Shown here: piece after piece, positions 51,702 to 60,101 of the stretch | How positions within the stretch are numbered: position 1 is the first letter of the stretch | Layout: every line of letters begins with the position of its first letter | Assembly (NCBI RefSeq): GCF_900111895.1 | Contig: NZ_FOKB01000014.1 | Coordinates: forward strand, 40,802 to 104,801 | From: Pseudomonas simiae | GTDB taxonomy: Bacteria > Pseudomonadota > Gammaproteobacteria > Pseudomonadales > Pseudomonadaceae | Length of the DNA stretch: 64,000 nt | Direction: 5' to 3' | Notes under the pieces: model-generated | What the model saw: only the letters and a program-made list of their open reading frames with translations | Database searches by the model: none | What the model was told of the DNA's origin: nothing | Made by a program: the position numbers and the translations under genes

Positions 51702-51733
51702 ACGCAGGCGATGACATCGGGCCGGTAAGCGAA
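51702..51733 (+). repeat. 32-bp direct repeat, right copy (remnant of DUF3077 3' end)
   Basis: The sequence ACGCAGGCGATGACATCGGG to GTAAGCGAA matches 31 of 32 bases of the left copy, but no DUF3077 gene precedes it. The 349-bp gap 51539-51887 holds the upstream region of the TauD-like gene, this remnant, and a REPIN. Confidence 0.88.
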
Positions 51734-51761
51734 CGCTGTAGCCAGGCACCGCAAAACCCAC

Positions 51762-51850
51762 TGTGGGAGCTGGCTTGCCGGCGATGGCAGTGTGTCAGTC
51801 AGTACATCCCGTACTGAGACACCGCTATCGCCGGCAAGCCAGCTCCCACA
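51762..51850. repeat. REPIN
   Basis: TGTGGGAGCTGGCTTGCCGGCGAT is mirrored by ATCGCCGGCAAGCCAGCTCC. The GCCGGC core is a variant of the GCAGGC subclass. Lies just outside the right 32-bp repeat. Confidence 0.88.
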
Positions 51851-51887
51851 GTTGATTGGGTTTTACATTGAGGTCGGTAGGACGGGC

Positions 51888-52379
51888 TCAGTCCGCGATC
51901 ACCACAATCGACACCCGCCGATTTTCGGTGCGTCCCGCCACTGTGTCGTTGGACGCCACTGGCTGGCTGCTGCCCAGCCCGCGCAGCTGGATGTTTTCTT
52001 CTTTCATGCCCACGCCGGTCAACACCGTCGCCACACTTTTGGCACGGCGCAGGGACAGTTGCTGGTTGTAGGTTTCCTTGCCCGACGCGTCGGTGTGGCC
52101 GTCGACGCGAACGCGTTCGATACCCACGCCCAGCAGGGCTTTGCCGATACGCTGGACAATCTCGGTACTGGGTTGGTTGAGCGTCTCGACGTCACTGCCG
52201 AACAGCACTTTGCCGGACAGGCCGAATGCCCAGCCGTCATCGGTCAGCTCGAAGCCCTGCTGCTTGAGGACGGCCACTTGCGCTGGGGTCAGGCCTTTGG
52301 GTGGCGGCGTCTGGCAGCCGCCAAGGGCGAGCAGTGCCACGAGCAGGGTGATAAACATGAAACGCGCGGTCGAGAACAA
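51888..52379 (-). CDS. yfiB: OmpA-family lipoprotein YfiB (AwsO)
   Basis: About 163 residues. The signal peptide and lipobox are visible in ITLLVALLALGGCQTPPP. The OmpA peptidoglycan-binding domain has VDGHTDASGKETYNQQLSLR and RRAKSVATVLTG. YfiB sits in the outer membrane and captures YfiR, thereby freeing YfiN. The start is placed at a TTG (52379) because AGGAG lies 9 bp before it; the first ATG (52358) has no ribosome site. Last gene of yfiR-yfiN-yfiB, known as awsXRO in P. fluorescens SBW25. Confidence 0.88.
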   Translation of the reverse strand: MFSTARFMFITLLVALLALGGCQTPPPKGLTPAQVAVLKQQGFELTDDGWAFGLSGKVLFGSDVETLNQPSTEIVQRIGKALLGVGIERVRVDGHTDASGKETYNQQLSLRRAKSVATVLTGVGMKEENIQLRGLGSSQPVASNDTVAGRTENRRVSIVVIAD

Positions 52380-52383
52380 GGTG

Positions 52384-53646
52384 TCAGCTCCTGTGTTGAA
52401 CGTTGGCGGCCGAGTGCTCCGACTCCGCCGTTTGCTGGCCGCCCGAAGACAAACGTTTGGCCTGGTACATCGCCGCGTCGGCGGCATTGAGCAAGGCACC
52501 TGGGGTGGCACCATGATCGGGGTAGATGGCGATGCCGATGCTAAGGGACGTCAGTACCTGGGTGTTGCCTGGCACGGGGATCGGCAGGTCCATGCTGGCG
52601 ATGATCTTGTCGGCAATACGCTCGGCGTCTTGCGCCTTGTGCAACGGCGCCAGCAGGATGGCGAACTCATCGCCGCCCAAGCGCGCCACCAGGTCATCTT
52701 CACGCAATTGCGCACGCACGCGCTCCGCGACGGCGACGAGGACTGCGTCGCCGGCGGCGTGGCCAAAGCTGTCATTGATCTCTTTGAAGCGGTCGCTGTC
52801 GAGGTAAAGCACCGCCACCTGTTCTTTGGCCTTGGCCGCACTGCGCAGCGCCCGAATCAAACGGCCTTCGAAAAAAGCACGGTTGGGCAGGCCGGTGAGG
52901 CTGTCGTGGTTGGCCTGATGGGCGAGGGATTCGTTTTCGCTTTGCAGATGGCTTTGCCAGGCTTCCATCTCGCCGAGCAAGGCGTTGAAGTCACTGCCCA
53001 GGCTGTCGAGTTCGGCGATTTTTGCCGGGGGTACGCGGCGGTCGAAGTCGCGTTCACTGCGCGCGGCGTGGGCCACCGCGGCGAGGCTTTGCAGCGGGCC
53101 GGTGATGCCGCGCAACAGGCGCCGCGCCAGGTGCAGGGCGATCCACGCGCTGAGCGCAGTGCAGATGAGGATCCCGGCCAGGCCGCTGAGCAGGAAGCGC
53201 AGCAAGCTGCCGCCGTGACCGGTGAGGTGGGTGCTGCCGATGACTTGACCTTGATGCAGGATCGGCTGGCTGATGGGTTGTTCGAGCAGGGTATGCGCCA
53301 GCTCCAGCTCGACCCGAGAAAGCATGCCGGTTTCCGGGCGTATCCACTTCGCCAACAACGTGCCGTTGACATCGAAGACTTCGGCCTCGGCCACTTCTTC
53401 GGTGGAGGCGATCAGGCTGAGGGCTTCGGTGGCCGCCGCGCTGTCGTTGAACACCACCGCCGCTTCCACGGTGTAATTGATGGAACGTGCGATCAGGTGC
53501 AGGTTGTGCTCGGCATAGACCCGCAACGCCAGCACCCCGAGCAAGGTCAGAGAGACACTCGCCAGGGTCACGGCCACCAGCGCCAGGATCAGGTGTCCTC
53601 GGCCGATGACGGAACCCAGGGTCGGCCGCACTTTGACAACCGTCAT
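52384..53646 (-). CDS. yfiN: Membrane diguanylate cyclase YfiN (AwsR)
   Basis: A 420-residue c-di-GMP synthase. It has two membrane helices (about residues 18-40 and 150-172) with a small periplasmic domain of the CHASE8 type between them, then HAMP and a GGDEF domain. The active site reads LGGDEFAILL, and REDD five residues before it is the product-inhibition I-site. YfiR blocks the periplasmic side. The ATG overlaps the yfiR stop by 4 bp. Mutations in AwsR give wrinkly-spreader colonies in P. fluorescens (established). Confidence 0.93.
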   Translation of the reverse strand: MTVVKVRPTLGSVIGRGHLILALVAVTLASVSLTLLGVLALRVYAEHNLHLIARSINYTVEAAVVFNDSAAATEALSLIASTEEVAEAEVFDVNGTLLAKWIRPETGMLSRVELELAHTLLEQPISQPILHQGQVIGSTHLTGHGGSLLRFLLSGLAGILICTALSAWIALHLARRLLRGITGPLQSLAAVAHAARSERDFDRRVPPAKIAELDSLGSDFNALLGEMEAWQSHLQSENESLAHQANHDSLTGLPNRAFFEGRLIRALRSAAKAKEQVAVLYLDSDRFKEINDSFGHAAGDAVLVAVAERVRAQLREDDLVARLGGDEFAILLAPLHKAQDAERIADKIIASMDLPIPVPGNTQVLTSLSIGIAIYPDHGATPGALLNAADAAMYQAKRLSSGGQQTAESEHSAANVQHRS

Positions 53647-54218
53647 GACGCAGGCGCTCGGCGACGGGACAACTGCAGCACGCTCGGGTGAATGCGTACA
53701 CCGCTGCGGGCGACGGAGTCGAGGTTGACCTCGAACGAAACCTGCTCATCGCTCACCCGCAGACAGAACAGACTGCCCACCGTGCATTGGTCGCCACCTT
53801 CGCTGATGCTCAGTACCGGATGGCCGATCAACGACGTGAACAGCTGGCTGCGCTCATCGGCACTGAGTTTGCCGATGTACACCGCGTCACAGGCATTGAC
53901 GATATCCGGATGGTTGGCCAGCAGGCGCTGAACCACGACGGGACGGCCGGTGGCCTGGGTGGTGCCTTTGATCAAATCGTCGGTGTACTGGGTCGGGCCA
54001 ACAATACACAGGCGCAATTGCGCAGGCTCTACCGGCCAGCGCGCATAACTGAGGATACCCAGTACCACTTGGGTGACCGCCTGGGCGCGGTGTGCGGCAA
54101 GGCCTGCAGGGTCGGATGCCTGGGCGCAGGCGTGTGGCGCGAGCACACACAGGACCGCCACCAGTAGCAGGCGTCTCCAGCTCAAACTGCGCTCTGTGGA
54201 CGCGACAGCCACGTTCAT
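53643..54218 (-). CDS. yfiR: Periplasmic inhibitor YfiR (AwsX)
   Basis: A 191-residue secreted protein with a signal peptide ending near residue 33 (RLLLVAVLCVLAPHACAQAS). The YfiR domain shows AVTQVVLGILSYARWPVEPA, LANHPDIVNACDAVYIGKLS, and the cysteine pair in GGDQCTVGSLFCLRVSDEQV, which is needed for redox-sensitive function in the family. First gene of the operon. It represses YfiN directly and is regulated by YfiB. Confidence 0.9.
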   Translation of the reverse strand: MNVAVASTERSLSWRRLLLVAVLCVLAPHACAQASDPAGLAAHRAQAVTQVVLGILSYARWPVEPAQLRLCIVGPTQYTDDLIKGTTQATGRPVVVQRLLANHPDIVNACDAVYIGKLSADERSQLFTSLIGHPVLSISEGGDQCTVGSLFCLRVSDEQVSFEVNLDSVARSGVRIHPSVLQLSRRRAPAS

Positions 54219-54360
54219 GCAGCGATTCTCTCAGGTGTTTTTATAAATGATGCCGCAACGATAGCACAGCGGCGGAAAACCCCACGAAGACGGGCGTTGG
54301 CGGGGCTCGCTATTTTTTCAGAAAAATCAGACGCCTGAATAAGAAATATTGCATGAGCTG

Positions 54361-56430
54361 TCAGTCAGTTTTTTCTGATTCGTGACCCAACTCCAGCATC
54401 AACCCACTCAAACGCTTGACCTTACGCCTGACGGCTTCTTCAAACACGCCGCCTCGGGGCTCGATCAGGCTGAACCAACGCTTGGCCCGAGTGATGCCGG
54501 TATAGATCAGCTCTTTAGTGAGCACCGGGCTCAACGCATCCGGCAGGATCAGCGCGGTATGCGTGAATTCCGAGCCCTGGGACTTATGCACGGTCATGGC
54601 GTACACGGTTTCCACATCGTTCAGACGGCTGGGCAACACAAAACGCACGCCGCCCTGGCCGTCGTTACGCGGGAAAGCCACGCGCAGCACCTGGGGACCG
54701 CCGTCGCTTTCGGGCAATTTGAGGGCGATGCCGATGTCACCGTTCATCAAGCCCAGGCCGTAATCGTTACGGGTCATCAGCACCGGGCGCCCCTCGTACC
54801 ATTGTTCGTCGCCGTCGATCAGCCGTACCTTGCGCAGGGCGGCGGTGATGCGCAGGTTCAGGCCTTCCACGCCCCAGGGGCCTTTGCGTACCGCGCAGAG
54901 CAGTTGGAACGCGTCGAAAGCTTGCAGCAGTTGTTGCGCCCAGTGGGTCCAGGCGTCGCTTTCGCGCGGTGTTTCCGGCGACGGACGCGCGCTTTGCAAC
55001 AGGTTGAGGTAATAGCGATAGCCCTCGGCACCCTCGCCCTGCCCGTCCAGCACCAGGCGTTCCAGGGCGTGATCGTGTTCGCCCTTGAGACTGACGCAAA
55101 ACAGATCATCGTGACTGCGCGCAGCAAACAGTTTGCGGGCTTCTTCAGGGTTTTGCTGGTTGACCCAGCGCGCCAGTTGGCCGATGCCACTGCCTTCGCC
55201 GAAACGTCGCGAGTAACGCAGCATCACCACTTGCTGGGCCAGGGGATGGCTGCCGTCGAGGTCTTCCTGCAGGCCGCTGGCGCTGAGGTCTTCACCGCTG
55301 ACGGCCTGCAGCCATTGGCGCGTCTCGGCGCTGTAGAAACCGGCTTCGGCGTCGCGGCACAAATCACCGAGCACGGCGCCCGCTTCTACCGACGCCAGTT
55401 GGTCCTTGTCGCCCAACAGCACCAGGCGTGCATGGGGCGGCAAGGCGTCGAGCAGGTTGGCCATCATTTCCAGGTCGATCATTGAGGCTTCGTCCACCAC
55501 CAGCACATCCAGCGGCAATGGGTTGCCGATGTGATGACGAAAATGCCGCGTGCCCGGACGACTGCCCAGCAGGCGGTGGACGGTGGTGACCTGGGTTGGG
55601 ATTTTTTCCTTCACGCTGTCAGGTACTTTCAGCGACAGCACTTGTTGGCTGATGGACTCGGTGAGGCGTGCGGCGGCCTTACCGGTGGGCGCGGCCAGGC
55701 GAATGCGCAGTGGGCTGCCGACTTCCACAGCCGGCGCCTGCAACAGCGCGAGCAAGCGCACCACGGTGGTGGTCTTGCCAGTGCCGGGGCCGCCGGTGAC
55801 GATGCTGAATGCGCCGCGAGTGGCCAACGCGCAGGCGAGTTTTTGCCAGTCGATCACGCCGTCGGGCGGTGGTTGGTCGAACAGGCTGTTGAGGCGCTGC
55901 GGCAAATCAGCGGCGACACTCTCCTGAGTAGCGAGACGCAGGCGCAGGGCGGTGTCGATGCGCCGTTCGTAGGTCCAGTAGCGGCGCAGGTACAGGCGCT
56001 TGCCGGAGAGTACCAAAGGGCGACTTTGGGCGGATTCGCGGCCATCGACTGCCAACGCCACCAAGTGACTGGCGGCCAGCGCGTGGCACCAGTGGGCGCC
56101 GTCCAGGCCGTCGAGCAACTGCGACGGCAGCAGCATGGCGCCGGTTTGCAGGTCGCCTTCAGGCGGCAACGACAGGGCGAAATCCGGCGCCTTGAGGGTT
56201 TCGAACAGGTCAAGGCAGACATGGCCGTGGCCCAATTGATGGCTGGTCAGCGCGGCGGCCAGTAGCATCAGCGGGTCCGCCTGTGGATCAAGCTCGTGCA
56301 GGAAACCGACAAAGGCTTTGTCCAAGGCACGCAACCAGCCACGGTCGACCCAACGTTCCAGTAATTGCACCAGGTCGGCGGCGCGGCTGAGGGGCGTCAG
56401 TTCCTCCAGCGGTAACGGCAACAGGCTCAT
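54361..56430 (-). CDS. recD: Exodeoxyribonuclease V subunit alpha RecD
   Basis: A 689-residue superfamily 1B 5'-3' helicase. Walker A is IVTGGPGTGKTTTVVRLLAL at about residue 207, Walker B is LVVDEASMIDLEMMANLLDA, and the C-terminal motif is MTVHKSQGSEFTHTALILPD. With RecB and RecC it forms the RecBCD double-strand-break repair nuclease. The ATG overlaps the recB stop by 4 bp. The short upstream gap to yfiR (142 bp) shows no clear terminator. Confidence 0.95.
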   Translation of the reverse strand: MSLLPLPLEELTPLSRAADLVQLLERWVDRGWLRALDKAFVGFLHELDPQADPLMLLAAALTSHQLGHGHVCLDLFETLKAPDFALSLPPEGDLQTGAMLLPSQLLDGLDGAHWCHALAASHLVALAVDGRESAQSRPLVLSGKRLYLRRYWTYERRIDTALRLRLATQESVAADLPQRLNSLFDQPPPDGVIDWQKLACALATRGAFSIVTGGPGTGKTTTVVRLLALLQAPAVEVGSPLRIRLAAPTGKAAARLTESISQQVLSLKVPDSVKEKIPTQVTTVHRLLGSRPGTRHFRHHIGNPLPLDVLVVDEASMIDLEMMANLLDALPPHARLVLLGDKDQLASVEAGAVLGDLCRDAEAGFYSAETRQWLQAVSGEDLSASGLQEDLDGSHPLAQQVVMLRYSRRFGEGSGIGQLARWVNQQNPEEARKLFAARSHDDLFCVSLKGEHDHALERLVLDGQGEGAEGYRYYLNLLQSARPSPETPRESDAWTHWAQQLLQAFDAFQLLCAVRKGPWGVEGLNLRITAALRKVRLIDGDEQWYEGRPVLMTRNDYGLGLMNGDIGIALKLPESDGGPQVLRVAFPRNDGQGGVRFVLPSRLNDVETVYAMTVHKSQGSEFTHTALILPDALSPVLTKELIYTGITRAKRWFSLIEPRGGVFEEAVRRKVKRLSGLMLELGHESEKTD

Positions 56431-59400
56431 AACAACACTCCTTGTTCCCAGGCGGGCTCAACCTTGGGCGGGATGGGCTTGCCCTGGAACAGCAGGTCCA
56501 GGCCTTCAATCAATTCCCGCGGCGGTCGGGTGAAATACGCACCCTGACTCGCGGACTGCGTACCCCGCAGGAAAATGTACAACGCACCGCCGACATGGCG
56601 GTCGTAGTCGTAGTCCGGCAGGCGCGCCTTGAGTTGGCGGTGCAGGGCCAACAGGTAAAGCACGTATTGCAGGTCGTACCGATGATCAAGGATCGACTGT
56701 TCCATGGCATCAAAGGTGTAGGCCGAATCGTCGGGGCCCAGCCAGTTGGATTTGTAGTCGGCCACGTAATAGCGGCCGTCATGTTCGAAGGTCAAATCGA
56801 TGAAGCCCTTGAACATACCGTTGAGCAGCACCGGCTCTGCGGCGACGCGGGATACACCGTTGTGGGTGTATTGGCAGACCAGCTTGTCGAGGGCGAGTAC
56901 GTCGACCTTGTGGCTGGCGAACCAGAATTCCATCTCGATCTGGTACTGCTGCAAACCACTGAGGGAGACGTGGCTGTTATTCACAGGCAATGGCGTTTGC
57001 AGCAGGTGGCCGAGCCAGCTGCTGAGGGTAATGATCCAGCCTTCCCAGTTGCGCCGGTTGCAGCGGGCGCCCACGGCCTTTTCGATCGCCTCGGGCGTGA
57101 CGTTGAATCCGTCCTCCCCTGCCCATTCCAGCAGGCCGTGCAGGAAGGTCCCTGGGTTAGGGCCGCGTGGGAAACGGTGAATGTCGCCGCCGGATGCCGC
57201 CACTTCGCGCGGTGCGTCGGGATCGAGGCGTTCGTCATCAAACAGCTTTTGGGCCTGCGGGCTTTCCGGTGCTTCGAGGGTGGCGGCGCTCATGCTGTCG
57301 CCGATGCGCAAGGCGCTGTAGGAAGCAATCCACCAGTTTTCTGCAGCCTTGCGTTTGGGCAGGAGGGGCGCTCGCAGCGTGGCTTCGTTGCGGGGTGGGT
57401 GGAAGAGGTTGTCTTGCGCTTCGGGCACCTGGCCATAGTGGATTGCCGTGCACCCTTCTTGAAGGTCCAAGAGCCAGCGCGCCAAGCCGGCGGACTCACC
57501 CAGTGATGCTCCTGCGCCAAGCAAATAGCCCAGCGCCGACAGGTGCAGTACGGAGTTGTTGCTGTTGCCGCGCTTGAGGTCGGCGATACCCAGCCAGCAC
57601 GCATGCTTGGCGCGGGTCAGGGCTACGTAGAACAGGCGCAGGTCTTCGGCCAGCCGTTCGTTGTCCGCCTGGGCGATCAGCTCAGGCGTAGGGCGCAGGC
57701 TGACGTGGGATTTGCCGTTTTCATCATGGTAATGAAGGGGCAATCGGCTACCGTCCACGGGTTTGGCTGAGCAGATGAAGGGCAGGAAAACCAGGTCGTA
57801 TTCCAGGCCCTTGGATTTGTGGATGGTCACGACCTTGACCAGTTGTTCATCACTTTCCAGGCGCAGGATTTGTTCTTCGCCCGCCTGGCCGGAAAGTGCC
57901 AGGTGCTCGGCCAAATGGCGGATCAGTGCCTGCTCGCCATCAAGTTCAGAAGCTGCCTGTTGCAGCAGTTCACTGAGGTGCAGCAGGTTGGTCAGCACAC
58001 GCTCACCGTCACTGCGTGCGATCAGGGTTTGCGGCAGCTTGAAGTCGTGCAGCAGGCGACGCAGCATCGGCAGCACGCCTTGGGTGCGCCAGATCGTGCG
58101 GTAGCCACGGAACTGCATGACGCGGCTTTCCCACGCCAGCTCGTCCTGGTTCAGGCGCTCCAGTTCTGCCAGTGACAGGTTGAGCGTGACGCAGGCCAGA
58201 GCGGCGCGCAGCGGGCGTTCGACATCCGGCTCGGCGCAAGCCTTGAGCCAAGCCAGCAGGTCGTGGGCCTCCTGTGCGGCGAAGACGGAGTCCTTGTCGG
58301 ACAGGTAGACGCTGCGCACTCCACGGGCGGCCAATTCGCCGCGTACGGCTTGGGCTTCCTTGCCGTCGCGCACAAGGATCGCGATGTCTGACGGGCGTAC
58401 ACCTTTGAAGCTGCCGTCCGGTTGTAGGAAACCTGCGCTGCCTTGCTGCCCGCCGTTGAGCAACTCAACAATGTGCGTGGCACAGGCGGCCGCCAGCTGC
58501 TGACGATAAATCACGTTGGAAACCGGCTGGTCGGTGGGTAAGTGCCAGAGGTTCATCGCGGGCAGCGTTTGCCCACCGACCTGCAACTGTTCCTTGCGCC
58601 CCTGGGACAGTACCGAGTGGAACGGCACCGGGTTTACACCATCGGGCTCGCGGAACAGGAATGCACCACGGCCCGTTTCCGCACGCTGAAACACATGGTT
58701 CACTGCCTCGACCATCGCGTGGCTGGAGCGGAAGTTGGTGCCCAACGTGTGGTGGCGGCCGGTGGTGGACTGACGGGCGCGCAGGTAGGTGTAGATATCG
58801 GCGCCACGGAAGGCGTAGATCGCTTGCTTGGGGTCGCCGATCAGGAACAGGCCACTGTCGAGGTGGTTTTCTTCAATGCGGTAGATACTGTCGAAGATGC
58901 TGTATTGCACCGGGTCGGTGTCCTGGAACTCGTCGATCAGGGCCACCGGGAATTGCTCGCGGACCACACTGGCCAGGCGTTCGCCGCCGTCGGCTTGCAG
59001 CGCGGCGTTGAGGCGGATGAGCATGTCGTCGAACCCCATTTCGGCGCGACGGCGTTTTTCTTCTTCAAAGCGTTTGCCCACCCAGCCGGCGGCGTGTTGC
59101 AACACGGCGGCGTCGGGGGTCGGCAGCGCATCGAGAGCCGCCTTGAGACCGGCCATGGCGTCGATGCCAGGATGCTGCGGTGGCTCGCCTTTCCAGGCTT
59201 CGGCCATGCCGTCAGGCGTCAGGCGCGTGAAGCCGGTGCCGATGTCGAGTTGTTCGAGGGTTTCGTCAGCAGCCCAGGCACTGATTTTTTCGAACCAGGG
59301 TTCGAAGTAGCGCGCCTGCATCTTGCGCCCGTCGACGGCTTTGGCGGCCACGGCTTGCAGGCAGATGTCGCGCAGCTCAGTGGCCCATTGTTGCCAAGGC

Positions 59401-60101
59401 GCCTTGAGGGTTGTCAGCGCTTCGCGGCGCTCTTGCAGGCAAGCCGTGATCAGTTCTGCGGGCTCGCGGGTTTCATCCGTCGGCCGCTCGCTGCCGAACA
59501 ACGCGCGTACCCGTGGCATCAACGCAGCAGGTCCACCCCAGTGACTGCGCACCCAGTTGAGTGCGTCGTCATGCATCGGGTAGCAGAACAGCCGCCAGTA
59601 ATCGCGCAACACTTCGCCGAGCAAGTCGCTGTGGTCGGTTTCCAGGGTCTGGGTGAACAGGCTGCCGCTGTCGAACGCATGTTCGCGCAGCATGCGCTGA
59701 CACCAACTGTGGATGGTCGAGACGGCGGCTTCGTCCATCCACTGGGCGGCGATGTCCAGGCGGTTGGCGCAGGCAGGCCATTGTTCGGGTAGGTAATCCG
59801 CGCGCAGATCGGCGATCAGGGCGTCTGGCTGTTCAATCTCTTCGCGAAAAAAACGAGCGGCTTCGGCCAGGCGGATGCGGATGCGTTCGCGCAGTTCTTT
59901 GGTGGCGGCATCGGTGAAGGTCACCACCAGGATCTGCGGCGGCAGCAGTTCGCGGCCAAAGCTTGATTCATCGCCACCGTGGCCGAGGACCAGGCGCAGG
60001 TAGAGGGCGGAGATGGTGAAGGTCTTTCCGGTACCGGCGCTGGCTTCAATCAGCTGGCTGCCTTTGAGCGGAAAGGCCAGGGCCAAGGGTTTGCTGGTCA
60101 T
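56427..60101 (-). CDS. recB: Exodeoxyribonuclease V subunit beta RecB
   Basis: A 1224-residue UvrD-like helicase and nuclease. Walker A is LIEASAGTGKTFTISALYLR at about residue 17. Helicase motifs follow (LIDEFQDTDPVQYSIFDSIY, VVTIHKSKGLEYDLVFLPFI). The C-terminal nuclease active site is GFIDLTFEHDGRYYVADYKS, with the conserved D-DYK set. The ATG at 60101 (MTSKPLALAFPLKGSQLIEA) is chosen by homology. It overlaps the recC stop by 4 bp. Confidence 0.95.
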   Translation of the reverse strand: MTSKPLALAFPLKGSQLIEASAGTGKTFTISALYLRLVLGHGGDESSFGRELLPPQILVVTFTDAATKELRERIRIRLAEAARFFREEIEQPDALIADLRADYLPEQWPACANRLDIAAQWMDEAAVSTIHSWCQRMLREHAFDSGSLFTQTLETDHSDLLGEVLRDYWRLFCYPMHDDALNWVRSHWGGPAALMPRVRALFGSERPTDETREPAELITACLQERREALTTLKAPWQQWATELRDICLQAVAAKAVDGRKMQARYFEPWFEKISAWAADETLEQLDIGTGFTRLTPDGMAEAWKGEPPQHPGIDAMAGLKAALDALPTPDAAVLQHAAGWVGKRFEEEKRRRAEMGFDDMLIRLNAALQADGGERLASVVREQFPVALIDEFQDTDPVQYSIFDSIYRIEENHLDSGLFLIGDPKQAIYAFRGADIYTYLRARQSTTGRHHTLGTNFRSSHAMVEAVNHVFQRAETGRGAFLFREPDGVNPVPFHSVLSQGRKEQLQVGGQTLPAMNLWHLPTDQPVSNVIYRQQLAAACATHIVELLNGGQQGSAGFLQPDGSFKGVRPSDIAILVRDGKEAQAVRGELAARGVRSVYLSDKDSVFAAQEAHDLLAWLKACAEPDVERPLRAALACVTLNLSLAELERLNQDELAWESRVMQFRGYRTIWRTQGVLPMLRRLLHDFKLPQTLIARSDGERVLTNLLHLSELLQQAASELDGEQALIRHLAEHLALSGQAGEEQILRLESDEQLVKVVTIHKSKGLEYDLVFLPFICSAKPVDGSRLPLHYHDENGKSHVSLRPTPELIAQADNERLAEDLRLFYVALTRAKHACWLGIADLKRGNSNNSVLHLSALGYLLGAGASLGESAGLARWLLDLQEGCTAIHYGQVPEAQDNLFHPPRNEATLRAPLLPKRKAAENWWIASYSALRIGDSMSAATLEAPESPQAQKLFDDERLDPDAPREVAASGGDIHRFPRGPNPGTFLHGLLEWAGEDGFNVTPEAIEKAVGARCNRRNWEGWIITLSSWLGHLLQTPLPVNNSHVSLSGLQQYQIEMEFWFASHKVDVLALDKLVCQYTHNGVSRVAAEPVLLNGMFKGFIDLTFEHDGRYYVADYKSNWLGPDDSAYTFDAMEQSILDHRYDLQYVLYLLALHRQLKARLPDYDYDRHVGGALYIFLRGTQSASQGAYFTRPPRELIEGLDLLFQGKPIPPKVEPAWEQGVLL

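Noticed and set aside
48669..51733. The repeat-bounded segment as an insertion sequence or transposon
   Set aside because: No transposase, terminal inverted repeats or integrase were found inside it, so only passive or past mobility can be argued.
4079..51850. REP pairs as a CRISPR array
   Set aside because: The pairs are scattered singly, inverted, and lack regular spacers and cas genes.
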